33,754 nucleotides of DNA from CAYWNK01 sp047639615 (GTDB lineage Bacteria > Planctomycetota > UBA1135 > GCA-002686595), in contig JBLIOL010000013.1 in the NCBI GenBank assembly GCA_047639615.1, forward strand, positions 1 through 33,754, given 5' to 3'. The notes beneath the pieces were generated by a model. That model saw only the letters and a list, made by a program, of their open reading frames with translations, had not been told where the DNA came from and searched no databases. Shown here piece by piece: positions 7,640-16,082 of the stretch (its first letter is position 1; each line of letters begins with the position of its first letter). The translations under genes were made by a program, and so were the position numbers.

Positions 7640-10060
7640 ATGCCTCCCCTAGGGGGCAGCCGATTCCTTAGCATGCGTGCCATGTTCTCACCGGCCAGTG
7701 TGTGTAGCCTCCTCGGCATCTCGGTCCTGACACTCGCTGCCTGCAGCGACGCCCCCTCTGTAGACCCGGTGGAGCCGGCTGCAAGCCCGGCCGATCAGTC
7801 CGTCCGGGAGGGCCCCCGCGAGCAGATTCCGACCCGGCTCGTCGGCAGCACCGGGCGCCGCAATCTAGACCTGCGCTATGCCAAGGCCGTGCAGTTCGGA
7901 GACCCGAAGACCGTCAGTAGCATGGACTTCGAAGGCTCCATGCCGGAGGGCTTCGAGGTCTCGTCTGGCGACCACACCTGGGTCAAGCGTCACCCCCGCG
8001 ATCCGAAGGGCGAGAAGCTGCTCAGCGTGAGCGGCGAGCGCATCGTCCTGGATATCCCCCTCGCTTCCGATCCGGCCGAGGTAAACCAGGTTGCCATCAC
8101 CTTCTCCAATACGGGCAAGCTCGACTTCTCGGTAGAGATGCGCCGCGGCAATTCGCGACCGATCAAGACCGCCGTCCGGCGCTACGACGCTTCCAACAAG
8201 CTGCGTACGGTGCTCGTGGATTTGCCCGGCATCCTGAGCCAGAAGCGGCCGTTCACTTCGGTGACCCTGCACATCCCTTTCACCCAAAGGGACATGCGCC
8301 TCGCCCAGGTAGCCCTGGTCTGGTCGCCGCCGGCCCTGCGTCTCCCGGCACCGAATGCGCCGCAGCCCGTGACCATTTACGAGGAGTCCCGCCCGGCGGT
8401 CGGTCTGTCGCGCGAGATCGCCCTCGAGACGCGCTTCACTCCGGGCCAAGGCGATCAACTGGTCTTCGACCTGGGCCGCCCCAAGTCCGTGCTCGACTCG
8501 AACGTGCGCATCAGCGTGCGGCTGACCCTAATGCAGGGCAAGACCCGCAAGGCCTTCCGCTACAGCCTCGAGCCCGCGCGCGAGGTCTCCCCTTGGACCA
8601 CCCAACGGGTGGACTGCAGTCCCTTCGCAGGCGGCGAAGTCGTAGCGACCTTTAGCCTCGACGATAAGGACGACGACGGCACACCGCTGTGCGCTCTAGG
8701 CGTGCCGCGCCTCGTCGCCGGGGACCGCAAGGGTCCCTGCATCGTGCTGGTCACATCGGACACCCACCGCGGCGATCACGTGGGTTACTTGGAGGGCGCC
8801 GTCGACGTAAGTACCCCCTTCCTGAACGAGCTGGCCGGGGCCGGCACCGCCTTCGAGGACTGCTGGGTCTCCACCAACATCACCAACCCCTCGCACATTT
8901 CCTTGATGACTGCCATGGCTCCCCGGGACACGGGCGTCATCGACAACATCACGGCCATGAGCGCCGCGGCTAACACCTTGGCCGAGCGTTTCTCCGAGGC
9001 GGGCTACACCACCTTAGCAGCCACCAGCGCCTCCCACATGCGCCCGGATCAAAGCGGCCTAGCCCAGGGCTTTGATCGCATCAGCGTGCCCGCTTCGGCG
9101 CAGCGCGATTCGGAACAAACGCTCCAGGTACTCTTCAAGTGGCTGGAGGAAGCGCCCCCCGGCCCGCTCTTTGTCTGGCTCCACGTCTTCGACGCCCACG
9201 GCCCGTACCTGCCGCCGGAGGAGTACCTCGAGGAGTACTGGGACAAGGATCGCGATCCGCGTTCCAAGGACCTACCCGAGATCAACCCGCTAACCAGGGC
9301 CTCGTGGGAGACGGACGTACGCGACCTGGACTTCGTGCGCGCCCAGTACAAGGGCGAGGTAACCTACCTGGACGACCAACTGAGGAAGGCCTTCGAGCAT
9401 CCGCGCCTGCAAGACGCGGTGAGCGCCGTCACTTCGGATCACGGTGAGTCCCTAGGCAACAAGGGCTACTACTTCGAGCACCAGATGCTGTACCCGGACA
9501 CCCTCGCTGTGCCGCTCATCTTCCACGGCCCCGGCGTCGACAGCGGCGAGCATGTGAAGCGCCCGGTGGAACAGACGGATGTGGGCCGCACCCTGCTCAA
9601 CCTGGCGGGCTTGCAAGCATCTGACTTCCCCGGAAGCGACCTGCTCGCTCCCGAGCAAGGCACGCGCCGCCCGCGCTTCTCCATTGGATCCCATGGTCTG
9701 GGCGCCGGCATCCAGTTAGACAAGTGGTACATGCTCCTCAGTCTGCGCCTGCACCGCAGCGGCGACTCCCACGACAAGGTCCCGGCCCATTTCCTCGAGC
9801 TCTATGACCTCAGCATCGACCCCACCTGCCAGACCAACCTGGTAGAGGAAGAGTCCAAAGTCGCGCGCCAGCTACGCGGACTGCTGATCAAGTGGCTCAC
9901 CGAGGCACCCAAAGAGAACCTTGCCCAAAGCTCGACCGAGCAGGACACCGCTCGCATCGAGCAACTCGTAGCCCTCGGCTACGCAGCAGGCTCCAGCGGG
10001 GGCACCGAAGATTGGATCAACCCCGACTGCGACTGCGAACACTGCGAACCCTTCAACTAG
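7640..10060 (+). CDS. Sulfatase-like / alkaline-phosphatase-superfamily lipoprotein with Thr at the nucleophile position
   Basis: 806 residues. GAGAGGA lies about 9 bp before the ATG, fixing the start. The N-terminus is a lipoprotein signal with lipobox L32-A-A-C35. Residues about 60-365 form a region I cannot assign. From about 366 the sulfatase/alkaline phosphatase fold begins: CIVLVTSD374THRGDHVG (metal-binding Asp), ITNPSHISLMTA (415-419 TNPSH aligns with the CxPSR sulfatase signature), SD600HGES with the metal-binding Asp-His pair, and EHQMLYPDTLAVPLIFHGPG. The usual formylglycine Cys/Ser is Thr415. This is as in phosphoethanolamine and glycerophosphate transferases of the superfamily, so a phospho-transfer or hydrolase role is at least as likely as sulfatase activity. 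The protein ends in a Cys cluster (DCDCEHCEPFN). It is the last gene of the lpxB-sigma cluster, 32 bp after the YbjQ gene. Confidence 0.85.
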   Translation: MPPLGGSRFLSMRAMFSPASVCSLLGISVLTLAACSDAPSVDPVEPAASPADQSVREGPREQIPTRLVGSTGRRNLDLRYAKAVQFGDPKTVSSMDFEGSMPEGFEVSSGDHTWVKRHPRDPKGEKLLSVSGERIVLDIPLASDPAEVNQVAITFSNTGKLDFSVEMRRGNSRPIKTAVRRYDASNKLRTVLVDLPGILSQKRPFTSVTLHIPFTQRDMRLAQVALVWSPPALRLPAPNAPQPVTIYEESRPAVGLSREIALETRFTPGQGDQLVFDLGRPKSVLDSNVRISVRLTLMQGKTRKAFRYSLEPAREVSPWTTQRVDCSPFAGGEVVATFSLDDKDDDGTPLCALGVPRLVAGDRKGPCIVLVTSDTHRGDHVGYLEGAVDVSTPFLNELAGAGTAFEDCWVSTNITNPSHISLMTAMAPRDTGVIDNITAMSAAANTLAERFSEAGYTTLAATSASHMRPDQSGLAQGFDRISVPASAQRDSEQTLQVLFKWLEEAPPGPLFVWLHVFDAHGPYLPPEEYLEEYWDKDRDPRSKDLPEINPLTRASWETDVRDLDFVRAQYKGEVTYLDDQLRKAFEHPRLQDAVSAVTSDHGESLGNKGYYFEHQMLYPDTLAVPLIFHGPGVDSGEHVKRPVEQTDVGRTLLNLAGLQASDFPGSDLLAPEQGTRRPRFSIGSHGLGAGIQLDKWYMLLSLRLHRSGDSHDKVPAHFLELYDLSIDPTCQTNLVEEESKVARQLRGLLIKWLTEAPKENLAQSSTEQDTARIEQLVALGYAAGSSGGTEDWINPDCDCEHCEPFN

Positions 10061-10625
10061 GAGCGTGTCGCACATAGCCGCAGGCGCAGTGCATCAAGAG
10101 CGGCGCTAGAAACCGACGGCGCCCGGCCGCTGGCTCGAGGCTGGCGATGGGAGGATCAGGTCTGTTGGAGAGCGCCAGGGCGCTCCGTTAGAGCTGAGAC
10201 TCGAACGCCCCGGAGCCGGCCTCCGACCGGGGGAAGCGCAGGCGCTGCGTGGTTCCAAAGAAGGGGTGAGGGTTACTGGAGCAGCACAGATCTTGATTCG
10301 GCAGCAAACCACCGCCGGCACTGCCTGCCCGCGAGCCCCGGAATGGATCTCACCTGGCAAGTGAGCGCATTCGAGTGGTCGCTCGCCTACGCACCAACCG
10401 CTCGAATTCCTCCCTGGCTAGCAGCCCGCGCCAGACACTCCCCGATTCTGCGCCCCACGGCCAGGGCCGGCTCCGGCGCCCCCAACTCCCATCCCTAGCG
10501 GACGCCCTATGGCTCCCGAACAACCCCGCCCCTCCCATCGCCAGCCTGCGGCCTGCGGCCGGGCGCCGTCGGTCACAGGCGGCTCCAACCCAACGGGCTC
10601 AAGGGGTTCGCGGAATCCGGCTCGG
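10061..10625. other. Gene-free interval between convergent genes
   Basis: No credible coding frame was found: the short frames here lack start signals and have no recognisable protein content. Most of the interval (10112-10573) is the palindromic element described separately. Inside it are small hairpins: CTCAC 10349-10353 with GTGAG 10361-10365, and ATTCGAG 10369-10375 with CTCGAAT 10401-10407. The flanking 50 bp on each side show nothing recognisable. No tRNA or known riboswitch was seen. Confidence 0.7.
10112..10573. repeat. Long imperfect palindromic element, copy A
   Basis: The outer 43 bp at 10112-10154 and 10531-10573 are inverted copies matching at 39 of 43 positions. Both arms start ACCGACGGCGCCCGGCCG and end GGCTGGCGATGGGAGG, and between these each holds three GGC-type heptamers. 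Weaker inverted similarity continues inward for a further ~80 bp per arm, through an AGGGCG..TCCG block and a shared CGGAGCCGG. The centre (~200 bp) is unique with small hairpins. A shorter relative (copy B) lies at 17306-17562. No transposase or ORF is present. It could be a non-autonomous MITE-like element, a BIME-type repeat or a structured RNA; target-site duplications were not evident. Confidence 0.8.
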
Positions 10626-11315
10626 TTAGAAGCGCCTGAGGATTTCGTCGAGGGGCTTGCGCGCTAGCTCGGGGACGCGGCAGTCCTCAGCGGGGTAGCC
10701 CACGGGGATCAGAAGGAAGGCCTTCTCGGGGGTCGGGCGTTCGAGGAGCTTGGCCAGGAAACCCATGGGGCTGGGCGTGTGGGTCAGGGTCGCTAGGCCG
10801 GCGTGGTGTAGGGCTGCTAGCAATATGCCGGCGGCGATGCCGACCGACTCCTGGGTGTAGTAGTGCTGCAGGCGTTCGCCACTTTCCTCGTCCTCGCCCC
10901 AGGCCTGGCGGAAGAGCACGATCAGGGCCGGCGCATCCTCGAGGAAGGGCTTCTGGTCATCGGTGCCGAGGGGCGCCAGGTCCTTGAGCCAGGCGGGGTT
11001 CATACGCCCGCTGTAGTTCTCGCGCTCTTCCTCTTCGGCGGCTTCGCGCACGGCGCGTTTGCGGGCCGGGTCCGTGATCAGGGCGAAGGTCCAGGGTTGC
11101 TTGTGCGCGCCGGAGGGAGCGGTGCCGGCGGCCAGGATGCACTGCTCGACCACGTCCAGGGGAATCGGGTCGGCGGAGAAGTGGCGCACACTGCGGCGCC
11201 TGTCGAGGTCTGCGTAGAAGCTCTTCGCCCGAACGCGCATCTCCTCCTCGGAGAAGCGTTGGAAGTCGAGAGCGGTGGTGTGGGATGCGTCCACTAGAGA
11301 CTGCTCGGAGTACAT
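10626..11315 (-). CDS. Iodotyrosine deiodinase-like flavin nitroreductase
   Basis: 229 residues. FMN-binding nitroreductase fold with RRSVRHFS (40-47) and AGTAPSGAHKQPWTF (63-77). It follows mammalian iodotyrosine deiodinase closely across its length: EEEERENY..RM, HYYTQESVGIAAGILLAALHHAGL, TPSPMGFL..LLERPTPEK and LIPVGYPAEDCRVPELARKPLDEI. The substrate-lid triad of that enzyme (Glu, Tyr four residues later, Lys 21 after the Tyr) is present as E97, Y101 and K122. The known family reaction is reductive dehalogenation of halotyrosines, which is the best functional guess here, though natural substrates in bacteria are uncertain. It is a cytoplasmic enzyme, since no signal peptide or membrane anchor is seen. 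The start overlaps the end of the upstream glycosyltransferase gene by 22 bp, so the two are coupled. Confidence 0.88.
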   Translation of the reverse strand: MYSEQSLVDASHTTALDFQRFSEEEMRVRAKSFYADLDRRRSVRHFSADPIPLDVVEQCILAAGTAPSGAHKQPWTFALITDPARKRAVREAAEEEERENYSGRMNPAWLKDLAPLGTDDQKPFLEDAPALIVLFRQAWGEDEESGERLQHYYTQESVGIAAGILLAALHHAGLATLTHTPSPMGFLAKLLERPTPEKAFLLIPVGYPAEDCRVPELARKPLDEILRRF

Positions 11316-11998
11316 TCCAAGAGGCGCGCCAGGGTCGCCGCTGTGCGTGCCGGGTAGTGCGCATCCTTGCGGTCGGCGGCGGTGTTCAAGTCACGCTGCA
11401 AGCGCGGCAGATCCACCGGCGTGTCCACGTCTCCGCGCACCGGCAAAAGCTGCACGGCGAGTCCCAGGCGCTGGGCCTCATCCAAGGTGCTCACCAAGTT
11501 ATTCTCCGTGGACATGGGTACGCCCTCGAAGAGACCGGGCGCCGGGACGCGCATGCCCACCAGGCAGTAGCCGCCCCCACCATCGGGTGCAAAGACCGCG
11601 TCCGCGCCTTGCTCTAGGAGTTCGTGGGCACGCGCCACGAGGCTAGCTTCCACAAAGGGGCAGTCCGCGCCAAGCACGACCTGGGTGTGACCCGTGGGGC
11701 CACTCTCGAACCAGTGGGCCAAACGCTCGCCAAGATCGGCGCCCTGTTGGGCCACAACCTCGGCGGCCATGGGGAAGGCAGCTCGCATGCGCTCGACTGC
11801 CTCGACGGGATGCACCGCCAGACCAAGGGGAGCCCCGGCGGCTTGGTGCAGATCGAGCAGGTCCTCGATCATGCTGGTCTGGAGCTCGGCGGCTCCAACA
11901 GCACCGAGCACGGGCTCCAGACGGGTCTTGACCTGGCCGGGCAGGGGTTCTTTGGCAAAGACCGCGCTACGGCGGGTGCTCTCGGAGGATTGGCTCAT
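11294..11998 (-). CDS. TIGR04282/DUF2064-family glycosyltransferase-like protein
   Basis: 234 residues. The sequence shows the nucleotide-diphospho-sugar transferase-like fold of the TIGR04282 (DUF2064) family: FAKEPLPGQVKTRLEP at the N-terminus, GADLGERLAHWFE, LGADCPFVEASLV, VFAPDGGGGYCLVGM, STENNLVSTLDEAQRLGL and GDVDTPVDLPRLQRDL. Some family members sit in arsenosugar biosynthesis clusters, but no ArsS or ArsM neighbour is seen here, so that role is not supported. The family also resembles small-molecule nucleotidyltransferases (MobA/CofC fold). It is first in a two-gene unit with the deiodinase-like gene and divergent from the gene at 12174 across 175 bp. Confidence 0.82.
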   Translation of the reverse strand: MSQSSESTRRSAVFAKEPLPGQVKTRLEPVLGAVGAAELQTSMIEDLLDLHQAAGAPLGLAVHPVEAVERMRAAFPMAAEVVAQQGADLGERLAHWFESGPTGHTQVVLGADCPFVEASLVARAHELLEQGADAVFAPDGGGGYCLVGMRVPAPGLFEGVPMSTENNLVSTLDEAQRLGLAVQLLPVRGDVDTPVDLPRLQRDLNTAADRKDAHYPARTAATLARLLECTPSSL

Positions 11999-12173
11999 CG
12001 GTGGCTGATCATACGCAGCCGGGGCCCCCGAGTGACCTCTTACGGGCTCCTAATAGCCCAGGGATGAACCTGCGCCAGCGCCCCACGTTGGGGCCAGTGG
12101 CCAGGACTACCAAGCCGGGCCTTGAGGCCCACGGACCTCGAATTAAGCTAGTGGCCATCCCAGACCATCACCT

Positions 12174-13940
12174 ATGCGCGCCCCCACTCGATCGACCTCT
12201 CTCCTATTCGTGTTCCTCAGCCTGCTGGCCTTGACGCCCGTAAGCTCCGCCGCCGAACCCGCCCCGCTCCCCCAGGGACCCGGCCAGGAGTTGGGCGATC
12301 TCAAGGAAGAGATCGACCCCAGCCTGCGCTGGTTGCGCGGCACCCAGGATGCGAAGACCGGCGCCTATGGAGACGGCGTGATGTCCAGCGCTTGGGCCCT
12401 GCGCGCCCTGGCCGAAGGGCCGCGCGCTTACCGTGCCGGTGATGGCTTCTTCGTGCGCGGTGCGCGCGACTTCCTCCTGTCGCGACAGTCCCCCGAGGGC
12501 TGGATCGCCGACGCGGATGCGGTCGGCGGTGCACGTCGCACGCAGACCCAGCTGGCAGCCTTGGCGCTCTTCACTTTGCTGGACAACACCACGCGCGAGG
12601 CCTACACCAAGGCCCTCGTTTGGCTGACGGACGCAGGCTTGGAGAGTCCCTACCACATGCTGCCCACCTATGAGCAGGAGACGGAGGCAGCCACGCGGCG
12701 GGCTCTCGCTTTGCTCGCGAAACGGCAGCGGGACGGTTCCTATGCTGGCGAGCAAGGCGCCGTGCTGGCGACCTCCTACGCGGCAGTTGAGCTAGCGAGC
12801 TATGCGCGTCTGCTCAAGGGCGGCAATAAGTCCTACTCCCAGCCGAGTGCTCTCCCCGACTACACGCCTGCGACCCCGGAACAAGTGGACGCGGCCATGC
12901 AACGCGGCGCCCTCTTCCTTCTATCGGTAGCCGAGGACGGCAAGTGGGGTGCGCCCGGCTACGCCGACGCGGGCCTGACCGCCATCGCCACCGGCGCACT
13001 GCAAGCACTCCCCGAACCTCGGCCGGCCCCCATCCAAGAAGCCATCGACGCCAACTTGGATTGGCTTGCGAGCTTGCAGCACGAGGACGGCTCGATCCAC
13101 CAGGGCCGCCTTTACAACTACGTGACCAGCGCGGCCGTCATGGCTCTGGCCAAGAGCGAGAAGCCGGCCCACAAGGCCGCTGTCCTGGCCGCGCGTGACT
13201 ACCTGATCGACCTGCAAGCGGACGAAGGCGAGGGCTACAGCGAGGGCGATCGCTACTACGGCGGAATCGGCTACGGCGGCGACGAGCGCCCGGATCTGTC
13301 CAACATGCAAATGGCACTCGAGGCCCTCGACGCCAGCGGCTTGGACAAGGACCACGAAGCCTACCAGCGCGCGATTCGCTTCCTCGAGCGCTGCCAGAAT
13401 CGCTCGGAGTCCAACGACATCCGCATCCAGAGCGGCGATGTGGTGATCGTTGCCGGGGACGATGGCGGCGCCCAGTACATGCCCGGTGACTCCAAGGCCG
13501 GCACCCTGGAGCTGGCCGACGGCTCTCTGGTACCGCGCTCTTACGGCTCCATGACCTACGCGCTGCTCAAGAGTTTCGTCTTCGCCGGCCTGGAGGCCGA
13601 CGACCCGCGCGTCCTGGCCGCCTGGAATTGGCTGCAGGCCAACTACACCGTGGACACGAACCCCGGATTTGACACTTCCCGGGACCCCCGCGCTGGCTAC
13701 CAGGGCCTGTTCTACTACTACCACTCCATGGCCCGCGCCCTGCAGGTCTTTGGAGCCGAGACGATCACCGATGCGGACGGTAAGCTGCACGACTGGCGCG
13801 CCGAACTCGGCGGCCGACTCCTGGCCCTGCAGTCCAAACAGGACGGCTCCTGGGTCAATGCCAACGCCCCGCGTTGGTGGGAGGGCAACCCGGTGCTCGC
13901 AAGCGCCTACGCCCTACTCACCCTGCGGGCCACTCGATAG
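12174..13940 (+). CDS. Secreted prenyltransferase/squalene-oxidase repeat protein
   Basis: 588 residues with a signal peptide of about 26 residues (SLLFVFLSLLALTPVSSAA). The mature part is an alpha/alpha-barrel type repeat protein like squalene-hopene cyclases: SLRWLRGTQDAKTGAYGD, FLLSRQSPEGWIAD, LDWLASLQHEDGSIHQG and RLLALQSKQDGSWVNANA show the Q..DGSW-type motif. A catalytic DXDD is not evident and export makes terpene cyclisation unlikely, so a binding or structural role is possible. Such exported repeat proteins are common in Planctomycetota (family knowledge); no substrate is known. The FAH-family gene starts 11 bp downstream, which suggests shared transcription of 12174-17228. Confidence 0.8.
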   Translation: MRAPTRSTSLLFVFLSLLALTPVSSAAEPAPLPQGPGQELGDLKEEIDPSLRWLRGTQDAKTGAYGDGVMSSAWALRALAEGPRAYRAGDGFFVRGARDFLLSRQSPEGWIADADAVGGARRTQTQLAALALFTLLDNTTREAYTKALVWLTDAGLESPYHMLPTYEQETEAATRRALALLAKRQRDGSYAGEQGAVLATSYAAVELASYARLLKGGNKSYSQPSALPDYTPATPEQVDAAMQRGALFLLSVAEDGKWGAPGYADAGLTAIATGALQALPEPRPAPIQEAIDANLDWLASLQHEDGSIHQGRLYNYVTSAAVMALAKSEKPAHKAAVLAARDYLIDLQADEGEGYSEGDRYYGGIGYGGDERPDLSNMQMALEALDASGLDKDHEAYQRAIRFLERCQNRSESNDIRIQSGDVVIVAGDDGGAQYMPGDSKAGTLELADGSLVPRSYGSMTYALLKSFVFAGLEADDPRVLAAWNWLQANYTVDTNPGFDTSRDPRAGYQGLFYYYHSMARALQVFGAETITDADGKLHDWRAELGGRLLALQSKQDGSWVNANAPRWWEGNPVLASAYALLTLRATR

Positions 13941-13951
13941 ATCGCAAGCGA

Positions 13952-14869
13952 ATGACGCAACAAAGCCCGCGGCCCGCCGCCGTGCATCTGTACCGCCTGG
14001 CTGGTGCCAATGAGCGCCTAGCCCTGGATGACGGCAGCGGCACCTGGGATCTGGGTGCCTACCTGGAGCGCACCGGCCGCTCCACGGACCTGGTCGACCT
14101 ATTCGAGGATGGCTGGCTGGCCGCCGATCAGCTGGAGCCGCGCTTGCCGCGCTCCGGCGGCGAGGGCTGGGTGCCGCTCGAGTGCGAGTTCACGGATGGC
14201 ATCCCTGGGCCCGTGGACGTGCCCCTCGATCCGCACCGGGTCGGCAAGATCCTGGCCCTCGGCAAGAACTTCCTTGCGCACGCGCGGGAGTTCGGCGAGG
14301 AGGTGCCCACCGAGCCCATGTTCTTCAACAAGCTGCCGGAGACCCTGGTGCCCAGTGGCTCCGAAGTCAGGGTGCCCGCCTGGTACACCCAGCGCGTGGA
14401 TCACGAGGCCGAGCTAGCCCTGGTAATCGGTCTCGGCGGCCGCGACCTGGCGCCGGAAGACGCTTTTGAACACGTGGCGGGCTACACGGTCGCCAACGAC
14501 CTGACCGCCCGCAGCCTGCAGGGCGCCGACCGCGAGCTGGGCTACCCCTGGCTGCGTGGCAAGAACATGGACGGCTTCCTGCCCCTCGGCCCGTGCTTCG
14601 TCCCGCGCGACTTCCTGGATGTCTCCAACCTGCGCGTGACCGCGAAGGTCAATGGCGAGCTACGCCAGGACGCCACCACCCGCGACTGGGTCGTGCCGAT
14701 CCCCGAAGCCCTGGCCTGGCTCTCCAAACACCTAACTCTTTACCCCGGCGACGTGGTGCTGATGGGCACACCCGCGGGAGTCGGCCCACTAGTGGACGGC
14801 GACCGCGTGGAGTGTGCCGTGGAAGGCATCGGAACTCTGACCACGATTCTGCAGAGGCCGCAGGCCTGA
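13952..14869 (+). CDS. Fumarylacetoacetate hydrolase (FAH) family protein
   Basis: 305 residues from the ATG at 13952. The C-terminal FAH domain starts near HRVGKILALGKNFLAHAREFG (95-115). Metal ligands are E152 and E154 in DHEAELALVIG and D183 in VANDLTARSLQ. The family motif GKNMDGFLPLGPCFVPRD and the TPAGVGPL...GDRVE segment near the end are present. The family cleaves or decarboxylates acylpyruvate-type 1,3-dicarbonyls (fumarylpyruvate, hydroxyheptadiene-dioate and similar) with Mg or Mn. The exact substrate cannot be told; neighbours are not an aromatic catabolism cluster. The first ~90 residues are a lineage-variable N-terminal domain. It is cytoplasmic and the next gene begins 3 bp after its stop. 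Confidence 0.88.
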   Translation: MTQQSPRPAAVHLYRLAGANERLALDDGSGTWDLGAYLERTGRSTDLVDLFEDGWLAADQLEPRLPRSGGEGWVPLECEFTDGIPGPVDVPLDPHRVGKILALGKNFLAHAREFGEEVPTEPMFFNKLPETLVPSGSEVRVPAWYTQRVDHEAELALVIGLGGRDLAPEDAFEHVAGYTVANDLTARSLQGADRELGYPWLRGKNMDGFLPLGPCFVPRDFLDVSNLRVTAKVNGELRQDATTRDWVVPIPEALAWLSKHLTLYPGDVVLMGTPAGVGPLVDGDRVECAVEGIGTLTTILQRPQA

Positions 14870-14872
14870 GCT

Positions 14873-16063
14873 ATGACTCTCGATCCCTATCAACTCAGTA
14901 CCGAAGTCGAAGGACGCCTTGAGCGGCGTGATCTGCCCGGCGGCCAGTGCGAGGCCAAAATCAGGGTCACGCCGGAGGGCATTCATGCTCTCACCGACTC
15001 GAACGAGCATGTGATTCTGCCCATGAAGCGCCTGCGCCTTTCGCGAGCGGAGGACGGCGCCCTGGTGGCGACCTCAGCTTCAGCCGGTTGCAGCGTGGCC
15101 TCCCTCGAAGAGGATTTCCTGCGCGCCGTGGAAGCAGCCGGCGGCAACGACCTAGCCAACCAAGTAGCGCGTTTGGCCGGCCAGAAGGTCTCGAGCACCG
15201 GCCAGGAAGTCTTCGGCTGTCTCTTGGTGCTGACCATGGTGCTTGGCGCCCTGTGGGCCATCCCGCGCGTCTTCCGCAGGGGCATCGACGCCACCGTTGG
15301 GGCGCTGCCCTACAGCGTGGACCGCACACTGGGCGAGGCGGCCCAGGACAATATGGAGAGCGCCGGCGCCGAGCTGGATGATCCCGTGCTGCGCGAAGCC
15401 GTGCAGAAGATGCTCGACCGCATCGCCCCCCACTGCGGCACGCCCAGCGAAGAGCAGGTCTTTACGGAAGGCGAGGGCTGGGCCGATAGCGAGTGGGGCT
15501 TCGAGTTCCGCATCGTCGACAACCCGGTGTCGAATGCTTTCGCCTTGCCCGGTGGCTACATAACGATTCACTCCGGGCTGATAGCGGAGAGCACCACCCC
15601 CGAACAGGTGGCGGCGGTCCTCGCCCACGAGATCGCCCACGTGACGCAGCGTCATGGCTTGCGCCGGGTAGCACACTCGGTGGGAATGATGGCCGGTGTG
15701 TCGCTGATCTTCGGCGGCACGGGCGGGCTGGAAGGCATCGCTCTCGACCTCTTCACGCTCTCCTCCGTGAACGGTTACTCCCAGGAGCAAGAGACCGACG
15801 CTGATAGCGAAGGCGTACGGCTCCTGATCGCCGCCGGTATCGATCCGAGCGGTCTAGCGGAGTTCTTCGCCAGTATGCGCGATGAGCACGGGGACGTACC
15901 GGATGCCCTTTCTTGGGCCAGCACCCACCCCCAGTTTGACGTCCGAATTGCAGCTCTCGATGAAGCCCTAGCTGCGGCCGAAGCCGCCGGCCAAGTTCCC
16001 GACGCTTGGACGCCGCTAGGTGTAGACTGGGATGCTGTACAGGAAGCTCTCCCCAAGCACTAA
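14873..16063 (+). CDS. M48-family membrane-bound zinc metalloprotease
   Basis: 396 residues. The N-terminal ~75 residues form a small beta-rich domain with no metal motif. A hydrophobic segment at about 114-132 is a single membrane anchor without a signal peptide. The peptidase domain carries H252-E253-I-A-H256 as the zinc motif, with E305 in QEQETDADSEGV as the third ligand, plus NAFALPGGYITIHSGL, which is typical of M48 proteins of the BepA/Oma1 type. The family acts in quality control of membrane or periplasmic proteins. It follows the FAH gene by 3 bp and precedes the selenoprotein start by 19 bp, so it may share a transcript and possibly a protein-folding theme with the thioredoxin-like protein. 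Confidence 0.9.
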   Translation: MTLDPYQLSTEVEGRLERRDLPGGQCEAKIRVTPEGIHALTDSNEHVILPMKRLRLSRAEDGALVATSASAGCSVASLEEDFLRAVEAAGGNDLANQVARLAGQKVSSTGQEVFGCLLVLTMVLGALWAIPRVFRRGIDATVGALPYSVDRTLGEAAQDNMESAGAELDDPVLREAVQKMLDRIAPHCGTPSEEQVFTEGEGWADSEWGFEFRIVDNPVSNAFALPGGYITIHSGLIAESTTPEQVAAVLAHEIAHVTQRHGLRRVAHSVGMMAGVSLIFGGTGGLEGIALDLFTLSSVNGYSQEQETDADSEGVRLLIAAGIDPSGLAEFFASMRDEHGDVPDALSWASTHPQFDVRIAALDEALAAAEAAGQVPDAWTPLGVDWDAVQEALPKH

Positions 16064-16082
16064 CCACAACCAAGGATCCCAA

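Noticed and set aside
11999..12173. Small hairpins such as GCCCCA-CGT-TGGGGC and GGGCCT-TG-AGGCCC as a regulatory RNA
   Set aside because: Stems of six bases are expected by chance at this GC content; the gap is a divergent promoter region and no known motif was recognised.
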